Source of the DNA: Acidimicrobiales bacterium
GTDB taxonomy: Bacteria > Actinomycetota > Acidimicrobiia > Acidimicrobiales > GCA-2861595
NCBI GenBank assembly: GCA_030448025.1
Contig: JAUJNQ010000005.1
Coordinates: 1-47,596, forward strand
Length of the DNA stretch: 47,596 bases
Direction of reading: 5' to 3'
Both the position numbers and the translations under genes were made by a program. A model generated the notes under the pieces. The model saw nothing but the letters and a program-made list of their open reading frames with translations, made no database searches and was not told the origin of the DNA. Position 1 is the first letter of the stretch. Each line of letters starts with the position of its first letter. This document shows positions 7,431 through 15,404 of the stretch, one piece after another.

Positions 7431-7716
7431 CGCCTTGCAGGACCCGCCTACTGGATCGTGGACCCAAGTGACGGCACCTGCTGGCCCTGCGTCTGGCGGT
7501 TCGACAGCCTCGAGGAGCGCTTCACGGTCCGGTTCGACAGCCTCAGTGAGCGGTTCGACTTGAAACTGGGCTCGGCGACCAACGAGCTGCGGGCCCGACT
7601 TCAGGGGTGAGATCACCGCTGCCATCACCGCCCAGACACGCACGGTGATCCTCGCCCTTTTCGGGACCTTCCTCAGCTCGGGCGGCCTGGTGCTGGCTGC
7701 CGCTCGCCTGGGCTGA
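7431..7716 (+). pseudogene. Fused remnant: Uma2 C-terminal piece plus coiled-coil/TM tail
   Basis: Bases 7442-7491 are nearly identical to the Uma2 gene around 9023-9071 (AYWIVDPSDG followed by the LLALRLA region). The frame then runs into a coiled coil (FDSLEERFTVRFDSLSERFD, then LKLGSATNELRARL). After an extra base near 7606 in CAGGGGTGAG it continues as EITAAITAQTRTVILALFG and a further hydrophobic stretch to a stop at 7716. The tail resembles small coiled-coil plus membrane-helix proteins (DUF1640/CCDC90-like). It has no start, carries a frameshift and joins two unrelated pieces, so it is a recombination relic. Confidence 0.6.
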
Positions 7717-7859
7717 TCGACCCTGTGCTTCTCGAGTTGTCCAGAGTTGCTGCGCACGCCCCCGCCATGCCGTCGTCGGGCCCGAGGGGCAGCTCGGGTG
7801 GCTGCACCACCAACCTCGGGTAGTCGCCAACCTGCCGCCCTATTCCACGAACGAGGGTC

Positions 7860-8294
7860 TCAGCCGTCGGGCAGCGGGTGACGCCACCGAAGTCCCCGGA
7901 AACGGGCAAAGCCCCGGTCCGTGGTGAGCCAGGTTGCGCCATGCTCCAGGGCCAGCGCGGCCAGGTATGCGTCCGGTACCACGTTGGCCCGGGCACCGAC
8001 GACACGGCAGGCGTCAACGAACAGCGCCCAGTGGGCCGGGCCGGGGCGCAGGCGTACAGCCGCCGGTCCGGCCAACAGGCCCTCGCAGAACTCCAGCGCC
8101 ACCTCCGGGGGCGTCGGGTCCCGGTACACCCGGTGGTTGGTGACGATGCGCAAGAACCCGGACAGCACCAGCTCGCTCACCCCGAACGACTCCGGCCCGG
8201 CCAATACGGCCGTCAACCATGACCGGTAGTCGTCGTGGCGCCTGCTCTCCGGCCGGTGGGCGTAGACGAAGGCGTTGACGTCAGAGACCAGCAC
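7860..8294 (-). CDS. VapC-family PIN-domain toxin (pair 3)
   Basis: A 144-residue PIN toxin with D5 (SDVNAFVYA), E41 (SELVLSGFLRIVTNHRV), D108 (VVPDAYLAALALEHGA) and D126 (TTDRGFARF). It resembles pair-1 VapC in layout and C-terminal motif. It starts at GTG 8294 and overlaps the antitoxin end by 14 bases. It should be an RNase held inactive by the RHH antitoxin encoded just upstream. All catalytic positions look intact. Confidence 0.88.
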   Translation of the reverse strand: MLVSDVNAFVYAHRPESRRHDDYRSWLTAVLAGPESFGVSELVLSGFLRIVTNHRVYRDPTPPEVALEFCEGLLAGPAAVRLRPGPAHWALFVDACRVVGARANVVPDAYLAALALEHGATWLTTDRGFARFRGLRWRHPLPDG

Positions 8295-8544
8295 GTGGGC
8301 GGTCCTCGTCGGGGTCGAGCAGGGCGCTCAGCGCCTCTTTGTCCTCGAGGTCGACCCCGGGCTGCAGCCCGCTGCCCCCGTAGGTGGGGAGCGGGGCCGG
8401 ATTGGGGGGCACACCTTCGTGGACCCTGCTCAGCAACAGCGTGAGAGCGTCGTCGACAACTTGGCCCAGCGGGCGACCGGTGCGCACGGCCAGCTCCTTG
8501 GCCTCCTGGAGGAGCGCATCGTGGATGTTGACCGTTGTACGCAT
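8281..8544 (-). CDS. Ribbon-helix-helix antitoxin VapB (pair 3)
   Basis: An 87-residue RHH antitoxin (MRTTVNIHDALLQEAKELAV). The N-terminal MRTTV matches the pair-1 antitoxin at 983. The C-terminal part (GLQPGVDLEDKEAL) resembles the corresponding GLRPGLDLTKAVQL of pair 1. Start ATG at 8544 is chosen over the upstream in-frame ATG at 8565 because TACGGT lies 8 bases before it. Stop and toxin start overlap. Likely autoregulation through the CATCATGATG palindrome at 8573-8582. Confidence 0.85.
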   Translation of the reverse strand: MRTTVNIHDALLQEAKELAVRTGRPLGQVVDDALTLLLSRVHEGVPPNPAPLPTYGGSGLQPGVDLEDKEALSALLDPDEDRPRAGL

Positions 8545-8582
8545 GCCACCGCACCGTAGCATCACTGCTGGACATCATGATG
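8545..8582 (-). promoter_or_regulatory. Promoter and candidate operator of VapBC pair 3
   Basis: TACGGT (8558-8553, minus strand) lies 8 bases before the ATG. The palindrome CATCATGATG at 8573-8582 shares ATCATGAT with the upstream region of pair 1. It also lies about 45 bases before the TACGGT of the divergent Uma2 gene, so it could influence both directions. Confidence 0.5.
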
Positions 8583-8640
8583 CACCAACCGTCAGCTACT
8601 CCTCTGTGGGCCGCCCCCTTGCCCGGGTACGGTGATACTG

Positions 8641-9174
8641 ATGACGACCGCCACGTCCAACGCCTTCACGCTCGAGGATCTCGAGGCCCTCCCCGACGAC
8701 GGCAACCGCTACGAGCTCATCGGAGGCGCCATCGTGATGACCCCTGCACCCGAGCCGGTTCACCAACGGGTGTCGGGCCGGCTGCTGCGCTTGATCGAGG
8801 ACGCCTGCCCCGAGGGCCACGAGGTCTTCCACGCCCCCATCGACTTCGACCTGCCCGGAGGCCAGCGTGTGGAGCCGGACCTCATCGTGGCCCCCGACGC
8901 CAGCGTGGGGTCCAAGCGCCTGGCGGGGCCGGCCCTGCTCGTGGTCGAGATCGTCTCACCGGGCTCGAGGATCAACGACACCGTCACCAAGCGGGCGGCC
9001 TACGCCGAGGCCGGGGTGCCCGCCTACTGGATCGTGGACCCAAGTGACGGGCACCTGCTGGCCCTGCGGCTGGCTGACGGCGGCTATGAGGTCTACGCCG
9101 AAGGCGCCGGGCCGGTCAGCCTGAGCTGGCCCATCTCGGTGTCCCTCGCCGTGGGCGACCTGGCCAAGCGCTGA
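8641..9174 (+). CDS. Uma2-family (DUF820) nuclease-like protein, copy 2
   Basis: A 177-residue Uma2 protein. Core residues: D80 (RVEPDLIVAP), E103 (LLVVEIVSPGSR) and K117 (TVTKRAAYAEAGVP), then YWIVDPSDG. N-terminal motif FTLEDLEALPDDGNRYELIGG. Start ATG 8641 is chosen over GTG 8632 because TACGGT ends 7 bases before it (leaderless pattern). It is transcribed divergently from VapBC pair 3. A fragment of a close relative is the remnant at 7431. Cellular role unknown; nuclease activity inferred from the fold. Confidence 0.87.
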   Translation: MTTATSNAFTLEDLEALPDDGNRYELIGGAIVMTPAPEPVHQRVSGRLLRLIEDACPEGHEVFHAPIDFDLPGGQRVEPDLIVAPDASVGSKRLAGPALLVVEIVSPGSRINDTVTKRAAYAEAGVPAYWIVDPSDGHLLALRLADGGYEVYAEGAGPVSLSWPISVSLAVGDLAKR

Positions 9175-9191
9175 CGGCCCCCGAACTTCTC

Positions 9192-9740
9192 TCAGCGGGC
9201 CAGCAGCGCGGCGACGTCCACCCTGAGCAAGGGCAGCGACATGCTGGTGAGCACCTCGCCCGGCTCGACGATGCTCGGCTTCGGGTAGGACGAGGCCCGG
9301 AGGCGGTACACCTCCACCCGGTCGGCGTCGGGATCCACGACCCAGTATTCGGGCACACCATGGCGGGCATACAGGTCGCGCTTGCGCACCCGGTCGGTGC
9401 GGGGGTCGGAGACGACCTCGACCACGAGGCTGGGGGGCCCTTGGACGTTGGCCTCGGTGACGATATGGGCGTGGGCGGCGGCCACGAAGGCGATGTCGGG
9501 CTGCACAACGTCGTGGCGGCTGAGCACCACGTCGTAGGGGGCTATGAAGACCTCGCCGGCGTGGTGCTCGTCCGCGTGGTCGGCGAGGAGGCGTGCCAGG
9601 CGGAGGGCGATCCGCTGGTGCCGGGTAACCGGTGACGGCGTCACCTGGACCTCCCCCTCGATGAGCTCGCGCCGGATGCCGTCGTCGGGGAAGGAGGTGT
9701 AGTCCTCGTAGGTCAGCTTCGTCCGCGGCTGGACCGCCAT
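9192..9740 (-). CDS. Uma2-family (DUF820) nuclease-like protein, copy 3
   Basis: A 182-residue Uma2 protein starting MAVQPRTKLTYEDYTSFPDD. Catalytic motif: D in DVVQPDIAFV, E in SLVVEVVSDPRTD and K in RVRKRDLYARHGVPEYWVVDP. ATG at 9740 has TAGCAT seven bases upstream. An open frame continues far upstream of this but only overlaps the next gene in another phase. It ends 18 bases from the end of Uma2 copy 2, so the two are convergent. Confidence 0.85.
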   Translation of the reverse strand: MAVQPRTKLTYEDYTSFPDDGIRRELIEGEVQVTPSPVTRHQRIALRLARLLADHADEHHAGEVFIAPYDVVLSRHDVVQPDIAFVAAAHAHIVTEANVQGPPSLVVEVVSDPRTDRVRKRDLYARHGVPEYWVVDPDADRVEVYRLRASSYPKPSIVEPGEVLTSMSLPLLRVDVAALLAR

Positions 9741-9873
9741 CGGCTGAATGCTACCGACGCGCTTCTCCCCGAACGGTGCGGTGGGGAAGATGGCTGTCAG
9801 TGCAGGACCGACGACTGCCTTCACGTGGCGTCGGTCAAGTTCCCAGACGGGCCGTGAACGAAGTGCCCCGCGC

Positions 9874-10440
9874 TCAGAGCTCCGCCGACCCGCCTTCCCA
9901 CCTGACGAACAGGCGGGGGCCGGGGGCGGAGGCGAAGGTGGCCCCGAGTGCATCGGAGCGGACCGCGCCGGCGTCGTCCCCCTGGACCAGCACGGCGCTT
10001 CGGCCCCGGAACACGAACAGCTCCACTCGCCGCTCTTCGGGGTGGACGACGAGCACCTCGCCCACACCGAGGTCGGCGTAGAAGCCGAGCTTGGCGTAGG
10101 TCTCGTCACCGGGGGAGGCCAGCTCCACCACCACCTCGGCCGGCCCGTCCACGCCTCGTTCCGTGGCCAGCTCAGGTCGGGCGTAGACATGGTCGGGCAC
10201 CCGGTAGTCGCGGTCGGTGCCCGGCCGGTACAGCCCGGTCTCATACGAGCCCACCAGGCCGCGAGCCTCGGCCAGGGGCAGCAGAACCACGAACAGCTTG
10301 CTCCCCAGGCGCTGGTGCAGCCCCGACGGTGGCGGCGCCATGTGCAGCTCCCCTTCCCACAGCTCGTCCCAGCAGTCGGCACCCGTCCGGCGCCGCTCCT
10401 CGAGCAGGGCTTCGGGCACCTCGACCATCACGGCCTTCAT
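9874..10440 (-). CDS. Uma2-family (DUF820) nuclease-like protein, copy 4 (divergent)
   Basis: A 188-residue protein, more divergent: CWDELWEGELHMAPPPSGLHQRLGSKL replaces the usual start. The core is still visible as YRVPDHVYARPEL, VVVELASPGDETYAKLGFYADLGV (E and K) and EVLVVHPEERRVELF. ATG 10440 is preferred over TTG 10449; TATCCT lies 8 bases upstream of the ATG. It lies in the same direction as copy 3 but 133 bases away, so is probably transcribed separately. The low identity to copies 1-3 argues for independent acquisition rather than recent duplication. Confidence 0.8.
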   Translation of the reverse strand: MKAVMVEVPEALLEERRRTGADCWDELWEGELHMAPPPSGLHQRLGSKLFVVLLPLAEARGLVGSYETGLYRPGTDRDYRVPDHVYARPELATERGVDGPAEVVVELASPGDETYAKLGFYADLGVGEVLVVHPEERRVELFVFRGRSAVLVQGDDAGAVRSDALGATFASAPGPRLFVRWEGGSAEL

Positions 10441-10471
10441 GGCCGCCAAGGATAGGCGGCCGGGCGCCGGG

Positions 10472-11740
10472 CTACAGGTGCTCGACGCGGTCGCCGGTGA
10501 GCCGGCGGCGGGTGTCGAACACCGCCTTGGCCTCGGCCCTCACCATGTCGTAGTCGAACTCGTCGTGGTCGGTGAGCAGCACCACCAGGTCGGCGCCGGT
10601 CACCTCCTCGGCGCTGCACTCCACCCGGGCCACCCGCTCGCTGATGTGGCCCTCCACCACGTGGGGATCGGCAGCGCGCACGTCGGCGCCGAGGGCCAGG
10701 AGGCGGTCGGCCACCACCACCGCCGGTGACTCCCGGGCGTCGCCCGTGTTGGCCTTGTAGGCCAGGCCCAGCAGCAGGACGCGGCTGCCGTTGAGGGCCA
10801 GGCGCCGGCGGTTCAGGCTCATCATGAGCCGGCGCACCACGTAGTCGGGCATGTGGTCGTTGACGTCGTTGGCCAGCTCCACGAAGCGGAAGCTCTGCCC
10901 GAGGGCCCGCTTGACCCGCCACGAGAGGTAGCTGGGGTCTATGGGCAAGCAGTGGCCGCCCACGCCGGGGCCGGGGCGGAAGGGCATGAAGCCGAAGGGC
11001 TTGGTGGAGGCGGCGTCGATGGCCTCCCAGGCGCTGATGCCAAGCTCTCCGGCGAACATGGCCAGCTCGTTCACCAGGGCGATGTTCACGTGGCGGAAGG
11101 TGTTCTCCAGCAGCTTGGTGAGCTCGGCCACCTTGGTGCTCGACACGGTGACCGTGCGCTCCACGATGTCGTCGTAGAAGGCGTGCACCGCCTCCAGGGA
11201 GGCCTCGTTCACGCCGGAGACGACCTTGGGGGTGGTGTGGAGGGTCCACACCTGGTTGCCGGGGTCGATGCGCTCCGGGCTGTAGCCGAGGAAGAAGTCG
11301 CGGCCCGCCACCAGGCCCGAGTCCTCGAGGATGGGGGCCACCAGCTCCTCGGTGGTGCCCGGGTAGGTGGTGGACTCGAGGATCACGGTAGCGCCGGGCC
11401 GCAGGTAGCGGCCCAGGTTGCGCGCCGCGTCCTCGATGTAAGACAGGTCGGGGTTGCCGTCGGTGAGGGGGGTGGGCACGGTGATGACGGCCACGTCGAA
11501 GCCCTCGCAGGCCCGAGCCTCGCTGGACGCCCGGTAGCGCCCGGAGGCGATGGCCTCCTGGAGGGCCTCTGAAGAGATGTCCTCCACGAAGGACTGGCCG
11601 GCGGAGAGCCGCTTGGCCCGGCCGTCGTCAACGTCGTAGCCCACCACCGTGTAGCCCACCTCGACCGCTCGCATGGCGAGGGGCAGGCCCACGTAGCCCT
11701 GCCCGACGACCACGACCTTGGCTCCCGCCGCCGTGTCCAT
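10472..11740 (-). CDS. Nucleotide-sugar dehydrogenase (UDP-glucose / UDP-ManNAc dehydrogenase family)
   Basis: A 422-residue enzyme that oxidises a UDP-sugar C6 alcohol to the acid using two NAD+. The Rossmann motif VVVGQGYVGLPLA is near residue 9. The central helical domain contains NTFRHVNIALVNE. The catalytic cysteine is in GVGGHCLPIDPSY (about residue 265). The C-terminal substrate domain has LLGLAYKANTGDARESPA. GGHCLPIDP and the lack of other subgroup marks do not separate UDP-glucose from UDP-N-acetylmannosamine dehydrogenases. The epimerase at 17101 and the DUF4012 gene suggest supply of uronic acids for surface glycans. Confidence 0.88.
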   Translation of the reverse strand: MDTAAGAKVVVVGQGYVGLPLAMRAVEVGYTVVGYDVDDGRAKRLSAGQSFVEDISSEALQEAIASGRYRASSEARACEGFDVAVITVPTPLTDGNPDLSYIEDAARNLGRYLRPGATVILESTTYPGTTEELVAPILEDSGLVAGRDFFLGYSPERIDPGNQVWTLHTTPKVVSGVNEASLEAVHAFYDDIVERTVTVSSTKVAELTKLLENTFRHVNIALVNELAMFAGELGISAWEAIDAASTKPFGFMPFRPGPGVGGHCLPIDPSYLSWRVKRALGQSFRFVELANDVNDHMPDYVVRRLMMSLNRRRLALNGSRVLLLGLAYKANTGDARESPAVVVADRLLALGADVRAADPHVVEGHISERVARVECSAEEVTGADLVVLLTDHDEFDYDMVRAEAKAVFDTRRRLTGDRVEHL

Positions 11741-11886
11741 CACCGATCGATGATCGCACACGGCGCAGGCTCAGGCGCCCGTGGAGGTTCGGCTCAGGCG
11801 CCGTGGAGCGTGGCCAACTCCGGTGAGCCCGGGGCCACGTGGCGCAGGCCGCCGACGACTCCGAAGGCTCGATCGGCGGAGACAGT

Positions 11887-12022
11887 GCCTAGCAGACGTC
11901 GAGGTCGTCGGTGATGGTGGGAGACCCGAGGGCCTCCCCGCCATCCCACCGATGAGCACGAACCGCACACCGTGGCGCTGCAGCGCGCGTAGGGCGGCTC
12001 GGGGAGCGAAGCGGACCGTCAT
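11887..12022 (-). pseudogene. Remnant of a nucleotidyltransferase gene (AbiEii/DUF6036-like)
   Basis: Starting at ATG 12022 the frame reads LRALQRHGVRFVLIGGMAG, the N-terminal helix and GG motif of small nucleotidyltransferases. The next motif appears in another frame as SPTITDDLDVC (expected LDxD-like site), ending at a TAG near 11887-11889. A frameshift lies after GGMAG, and the rest of the enzyme (some 130 residues) is missing. The ATG overlaps the stop of the XRE gene (ATGA), so this was the second gene of a two-gene operon. Confidence 0.6.
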
Positions 12023-12342
12023 CTGCGGGCAACGACCTTCGCCCCGTCGAAGAGGGCCAGGGCCTCGGCATTGGCGGCCGCCACGTCGATCCGCTCGGCC
12101 GGGGTGAGACGGAGCAACTGGCGGATGCCGGTGCGGTCGAGGCCCACGCCAGCGAGGGGCACGGCCTCCACGGTGTCACCGCAGGCCCGGAGCAGCCTGT
12201 CCAGGGTGTCGACCCTCGGGACCTCGTGACCCCGCTCGATGCGGGCGATGGTGGGTTGAGCGACGCCGGTGGCAGCGGCCAGCCGGCGCTGGCTGAGCCC
12301 GGCCCGGCGTCGAGCGTTGCGCAGGGCTGCAGCGGTGTTCAT
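12019..12342 (-). CDS. XRE-family helix-turn-helix regulator (probable orphan antitoxin)
   Basis: A 107-residue protein with a Cro/C1-type HTH at residues 1-60 (ALRNARRRAGLSQRRLAAATGV, then PTIARIERGHEVPRVDTLDRLL). Its C-terminal half contains LTPAERIDVAAANAEAL, typical of XRE regulators linked to nucleotidyltransferases. Start ATG 12342 has TATCAT 9 bases upstream. The downstream partner gene is broken (11887-12022), so this may be a surviving antitoxin without a toxin. Autoregulation is likely through the inverted repeat at 12354-12375. Confidence 0.78.
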   Translation of the reverse strand: MNTAAALRNARRRAGLSQRRLAAATGVAQPTIARIERGHEVPRVDTLDRLLRACGDTVEAVPLAGVGLDRTGIRQLLRLTPAERIDVAAANAEALALFDGAKVVARR

Positions 12343-12353
12343 CGGCCTACGAT

Positions 12354-12375
12354 GATAGCGCAACGACTATCGCTA
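12354..12375 (-). promoter_or_regulatory. Inverted repeats over the XRE gene promoter
   Basis: GATAG (12354-12358) and CTATC (12367-12371) form an inverted repeat, and TAGCG/CGCTA (12356-12360 and 12371-12375) form an overlapping one. The TATCAT -10 of the XRE gene falls inside the first arm, so an XRE dimer bound here would block transcription. Confidence 0.4.
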
Positions 12376-12473
12376 GGTGGTGCTCGATGGTTGTCCGGCG
12401 CCCGGTGGTGAGGACCTTCGAGCGACCCCTCGAGACGACGAGCCAACGTGGGGGCCCCTGTCCACTGGTACAG

Positions 12474-14273
12474 CTACTCGTCCAGGCGGAGGGCGGAGAT
12501 GAAGGCCTCCTGGGGGACCTCCACCCGCCCGATGTTCTTCATGCGCCGCTTGCCCGCCTTCTGCTGCTCGAGCAGCTTGCGCTTGCGGGTGATGTCGCCG
12601 CCGTAGCACTTGGCGATCACGTCCTTGCGCATGGCCCTCACCGTCTCCCTGGCCACGATGCGACCACCGATGGCGGCCTGGATGGGCACGTCGAACATCT
12701 GGCGGGGGATGACCTGGCGCAGCTTCTCGGTCATGCGCCGCCCGTGGTCTTGGGCCTTGGAGCGGTGGATGATGGTGGAGAAGGCGTCCACCGGCACCTG
12801 GTTGAGCAGCACGTCGAGGCGCACCAGGTCGGACGGCTCGTAGCCGAGGGGCTCGTAGTCGAGGCTGGCGTAGCCCTTGGTACGGGACTTGAGCTGGTCG
12901 AAGAAGTCCACCACCACCTCGGCTAGGGGTAGTCGGTACACCAGCTCGAGGCGCTCCGGCGACAGGTACTCCATCTTCACCATGTCTCCGCGCCGCGCCT
13001 GGCACAGGTCCATCACCGTGCCCGTGTACTCGCTCGGCAGCAGCACGGTGACCGTGAGGAACGGCTCCTCGATCGTCTCCACCTCTCCGGCATTGGGCAT
13101 GTCCGAAGGGTTGTCGACCTCGACGGTGGCGCCGCCGCGCAGGTGGGCCAGGTACTCGACGGACGGCGCGGTGGCGATGAGGGCCAGGTCGAACTCGCGC
13201 TCCAGGCGCTCCCGCACGATCTCCATGTGGAGCAGGCCGAGGAAGCCGCACCGGAACCCGAAGCCGAGGGCCCCCGACGTCTCTGGCTCGTAGGTGAAGC
13301 TGGCGTCGTTCAGGCGGAGCTTCTCCAGGGCATCGCGCAGGTCGGCGAAGTCGTCGCCCTCCACGGGGTAGAGGCCACAGAAGACCATGGGCTTGGGCTC
13401 GCGGTAGCCCGGTAGCGGCGCGGCGGCGGGGCGGGACGCGGTGGTCACCGTCTCACCCGAGCGAGCCTGGGAGAGATCCTTTATCCCCGCCATCAAGTAG
13501 CCCACCTCGCCCGGGCCGAGGGTGGCCACGGGCGTGAGGGTGGGCGCCCGTACCCCGATCTCCTCCACGTCGTGCACGCTGCTGGCCTGCATGAAGCGCA
13601 GTCGCTGGCCGGCGGCCAGGGTGCCGTTCATCACCCGCACCGAGCTCACCACGCCCCGGTACTGGTCGTAGTGGGAGTCGAAGATGAGGGCCTGCAGCGG
13701 GGCGTCGGGATCGCCGATGGGGGGCGGGATGCGCTCCACGACGGCGTCGAGCAGCTCGGGCACCCCGGCGCCGGTCTTGGCGCTGATGCGCAGGATGGAA
13801 TCGGCGGGGATGCCGAGCACCCGCTCGATCTCGGTGGCGTAGCGGTCGGGGTCGGCGGCGGGCAGGTCGATCTTGTTGAGCGCGGCCACGATCTCGAGGT
13901 CGTTCTCGAGGGCCAGGTAGCAGTTGGCCAGGGTCTGGGCCTGGATGCCCTGGGCCGCGTCGACCACCAGCACGGCCCCCTCGCAGGCAGCCAGGCTGCG
14001 GCTGACCTCGTAGCCGAAGTCCACGTGTCCTGGCGTGTCGATGAGGAACAGGTGGTGGTCGCCCCAGGCCACGCGCACGTTCTGTGCCTTGATGGTTATG
14101 CCCCGCTCGCGCTCCAGGTCCATGGAGTCGAGGAACTGCTCGCGCATGTCCCGGGGGTCTACGGCGTTGGTCAGCTCCAGGATGCGGTCGGCCAGGGTGG
14201 ACTTGCCGTGGTCGATGTGGGCCACGACCGAGAGGCAGCGACGGCGGCCGATGGCGGGGGCTGGCTCGGGCAT
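12474..14273 (-). CDS. lepA: Elongation factor 4 (LepA), ribosome back-translocating GTPase
   Basis: A 599-residue translational GTPase of normal length. G-domain motifs: AHIDHGKST (P loop, about residues 18-26), the switch I region [17 protein letters not shown] (G3) and NKIDLP (G4). It continues with domain II, the LepA-type domain III ([22 protein letters not shown]) and the LepA-specific C-terminal domain ([18 protein letters not shown]). Start ATG 14273 has TAACCT 8 bases upstream. It acts on the ribosome and is highly conserved; this copy is intact. It is divergently oriented to the ABC importer, with a 66-base gap. Confidence 0.97.
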   Translation of the reverse strand: MPEPAPAIGRRRCLSVVAHIDHGKSTLADRILELTNAVDPRDMREQFLDSMDLERERGITIKAQNVRVAWGDHHLFLIDTPGHVDFGYEVSRSLAACEGAVLVVDAAQGIQAQTLANCYLALENDLEIVAALNKIDLPAADPDRYATEIERVLGIPADSILRISAKTGAGVPELLDAVVERIPPPIGDPDAPLQALIFDSHYDQYRGVVSSVRVMNGTLAAGQRLRFMQASSVHDVEEIGVRAPTLTPVATLGPGEVGYLMAGIKDLSQARSGETVTTASRPAAAPLPGYREPKPMVFCGLYPVEGDDFADLRDALEKLRLNDASFTYEPETSGALGFGFRCGFLGLLHMEIVRERLEREFDLALIATAPSVEYLAHLRGGATVEVDNPSDMPNAGEVETIEEPFLTVTVLLPSEYTGTVMDLCQARRGDMVKMEYLSPERLELVYRLPLAEVVVDFFDQLKSRTKGYASLDYEPLGYEPSDLVRLDVLLNQVPVDAFSTIIHRSKAQDHGRRMTEKLRQVIPRQMFDVPIQAAIGGRIVARETVRAMRKDVIAKCYGGDITRKRKLLEQQKAGKRRMKNIGRVEVPQEAFISALRLDE

Positions 14274-14320
14274 TCGAGGTCAGGTTAGGGGCCCCACCTT
14301 GACGCTCGGACCGGGGCCTT

Positions 14321-14339
14321 GTTGACTAAGTTGATAAAT
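14321..14339 (+). promoter_or_regulatory. Promoter region of the ABC importer operon with tandem 9-mer
   Basis: GTTGACTAA followed directly by GTTGATAAA (14321-14338) forms an imperfect tandem repeat ending at the ATG (14340). It contains TAAGTT (14327-14332) 7 bases before the ATG, fitting a leaderless start. The AT-rich tandem repeat in a GC-rich genome could be a binding site for a regulator of the importer; none is identified. Confidence 0.4.
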
Positions 14340-15404
14340 ATGATCGGGAAAGTCGGGAATTGCCGGGGGGCTGGCCTGGTCGCCCTGTCGGCGGCGTTGT
14401 CGCTCGTCGCCGCCACGGCCTGCGGCGACGACTCCTCGGCCTCCTCCGCCGAACCTGACGGTCCCGCCACTGTCCGGCTCGGGCACTTCGCCAACGTCAC
14501 CCATGCCACTGCCATCGTGGGCGTGGAGAAGGGCATCTTCGCCGCCTCCCTCGGCGCCGACAAGCTCGAGGTCAAGACCTTCAACGCCGGGCCGGCGGCT
14601 GTGGAGGCCCTCCTTTCGGGCGGCCTGGACGCCACCTACATCGGCCCCAACCCGGCCATCAACGCCTTCGTGAAGTCCGACGGCAAGGCCGTGCGCATCG
14701 TCTCGGGGGCCACCTCGGGCGGCGCGGCCCTGGTGGTGAAGCCCAGCGTGGCCGACGCCGCCGGCCTGCGGCGCAAGAAGGTGGCCAGCCCGCAGGTGGG
14801 GGGCACCCAGGACGTGGCGCTCCGCCAGTGGCTGGCGAGCAAGGGCCTGAAGACCACTCCCCAGGGCGGCGGCGACGTCTCCATCGTGCCCCAGGAGAAC
14901 GCCCAGACGCTGGAGACGTTCAGGGCAGGCCAGATCGACGGTGCCTGGGTTCCCGAGCCGTGGGCCACCCGCCTGGTGCAGGAGGGTGGGGGCAAGGTGC
15001 TGGTTGACGAGCGGGAGCTGTGGCCGGACGGGCAGTTCGTGACCACCCACCTGGTCGTGCGCACCGCCTTCTTGAAGGAGCACCCCGGGACCGTGCGCCG
15101 CCTGCTCCAGGGCCAGGTGGAGGCCAACCGGTTCATCGCCGACCAGCCCGACCAGGCCAAGCAGGTGGTGAACCAGGGCATCACCAAGATCACGGGGAAG
15201 GGCCTCCCGGCCACCGTCATCGACGGGGCCTGGAAGAACCTTTCCTTCACCAACGACCCGATTGCCACGTCGCTCTCCACGTCGGCCAGACATGCCAAGG
15301 ACGTCGGGCTGCTGGCCGACGCCGAAGTCGCGGGGATCTACGACCTGACCCTGCTCAACGAGGTGCTGCGCAGCACCAACCAGCCGGAGTTGAAGGGACT
15401 ATGA
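14340..15404 (+). CDS. ABC importer substrate-binding lipoprotein (SsuA/TauA/NrtA-like)
   Basis: A 354-residue extracytoplasmic solute-binding protein. A signal peptide ends in a lipobox (AATAC), so it is lipid-anchored, then a Ser/Ala-rich linker. The binding domain carries RLGHFANVTHATAIVGVEKG near its start and AGQIDGAWVPEPWATRLV near residue 195, the pattern of periplasmic proteins for sulfonates, taurine or nitrate. Start ATG 14340 is supported by TAAGTT at 7 bases; the TTG at 14319 lies inside the promoter. The gene ends in an ATGA overlap with the ATPase gene. No sulfonate monooxygenase is nearby, so the substrate is open. Confidence 0.85.
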   Translation: MIGKVGNCRGAGLVALSAALSLVAATACGDDSSASSAEPDGPATVRLGHFANVTHATAIVGVEKGIFAASLGADKLEVKTFNAGPAAVEALLSGGLDATYIGPNPAINAFVKSDGKAVRIVSGATSGGAALVVKPSVADAAGLRRKKVASPQVGGTQDVALRQWLASKGLKTTPQGGGDVSIVPQENAQTLETFRAGQIDGAWVPEPWATRLVQEGGGKVLVDERELWPDGQFVTTHLVVRTAFLKEHPGTVRRLLQGQVEANRFIADQPDQAKQVVNQGITKITGKGLPATVIDGAWKNLSFTNDPIATSLSTSARHAKDVGLLADAEVAGIYDLTLLNEVLRSTNQPELKGL

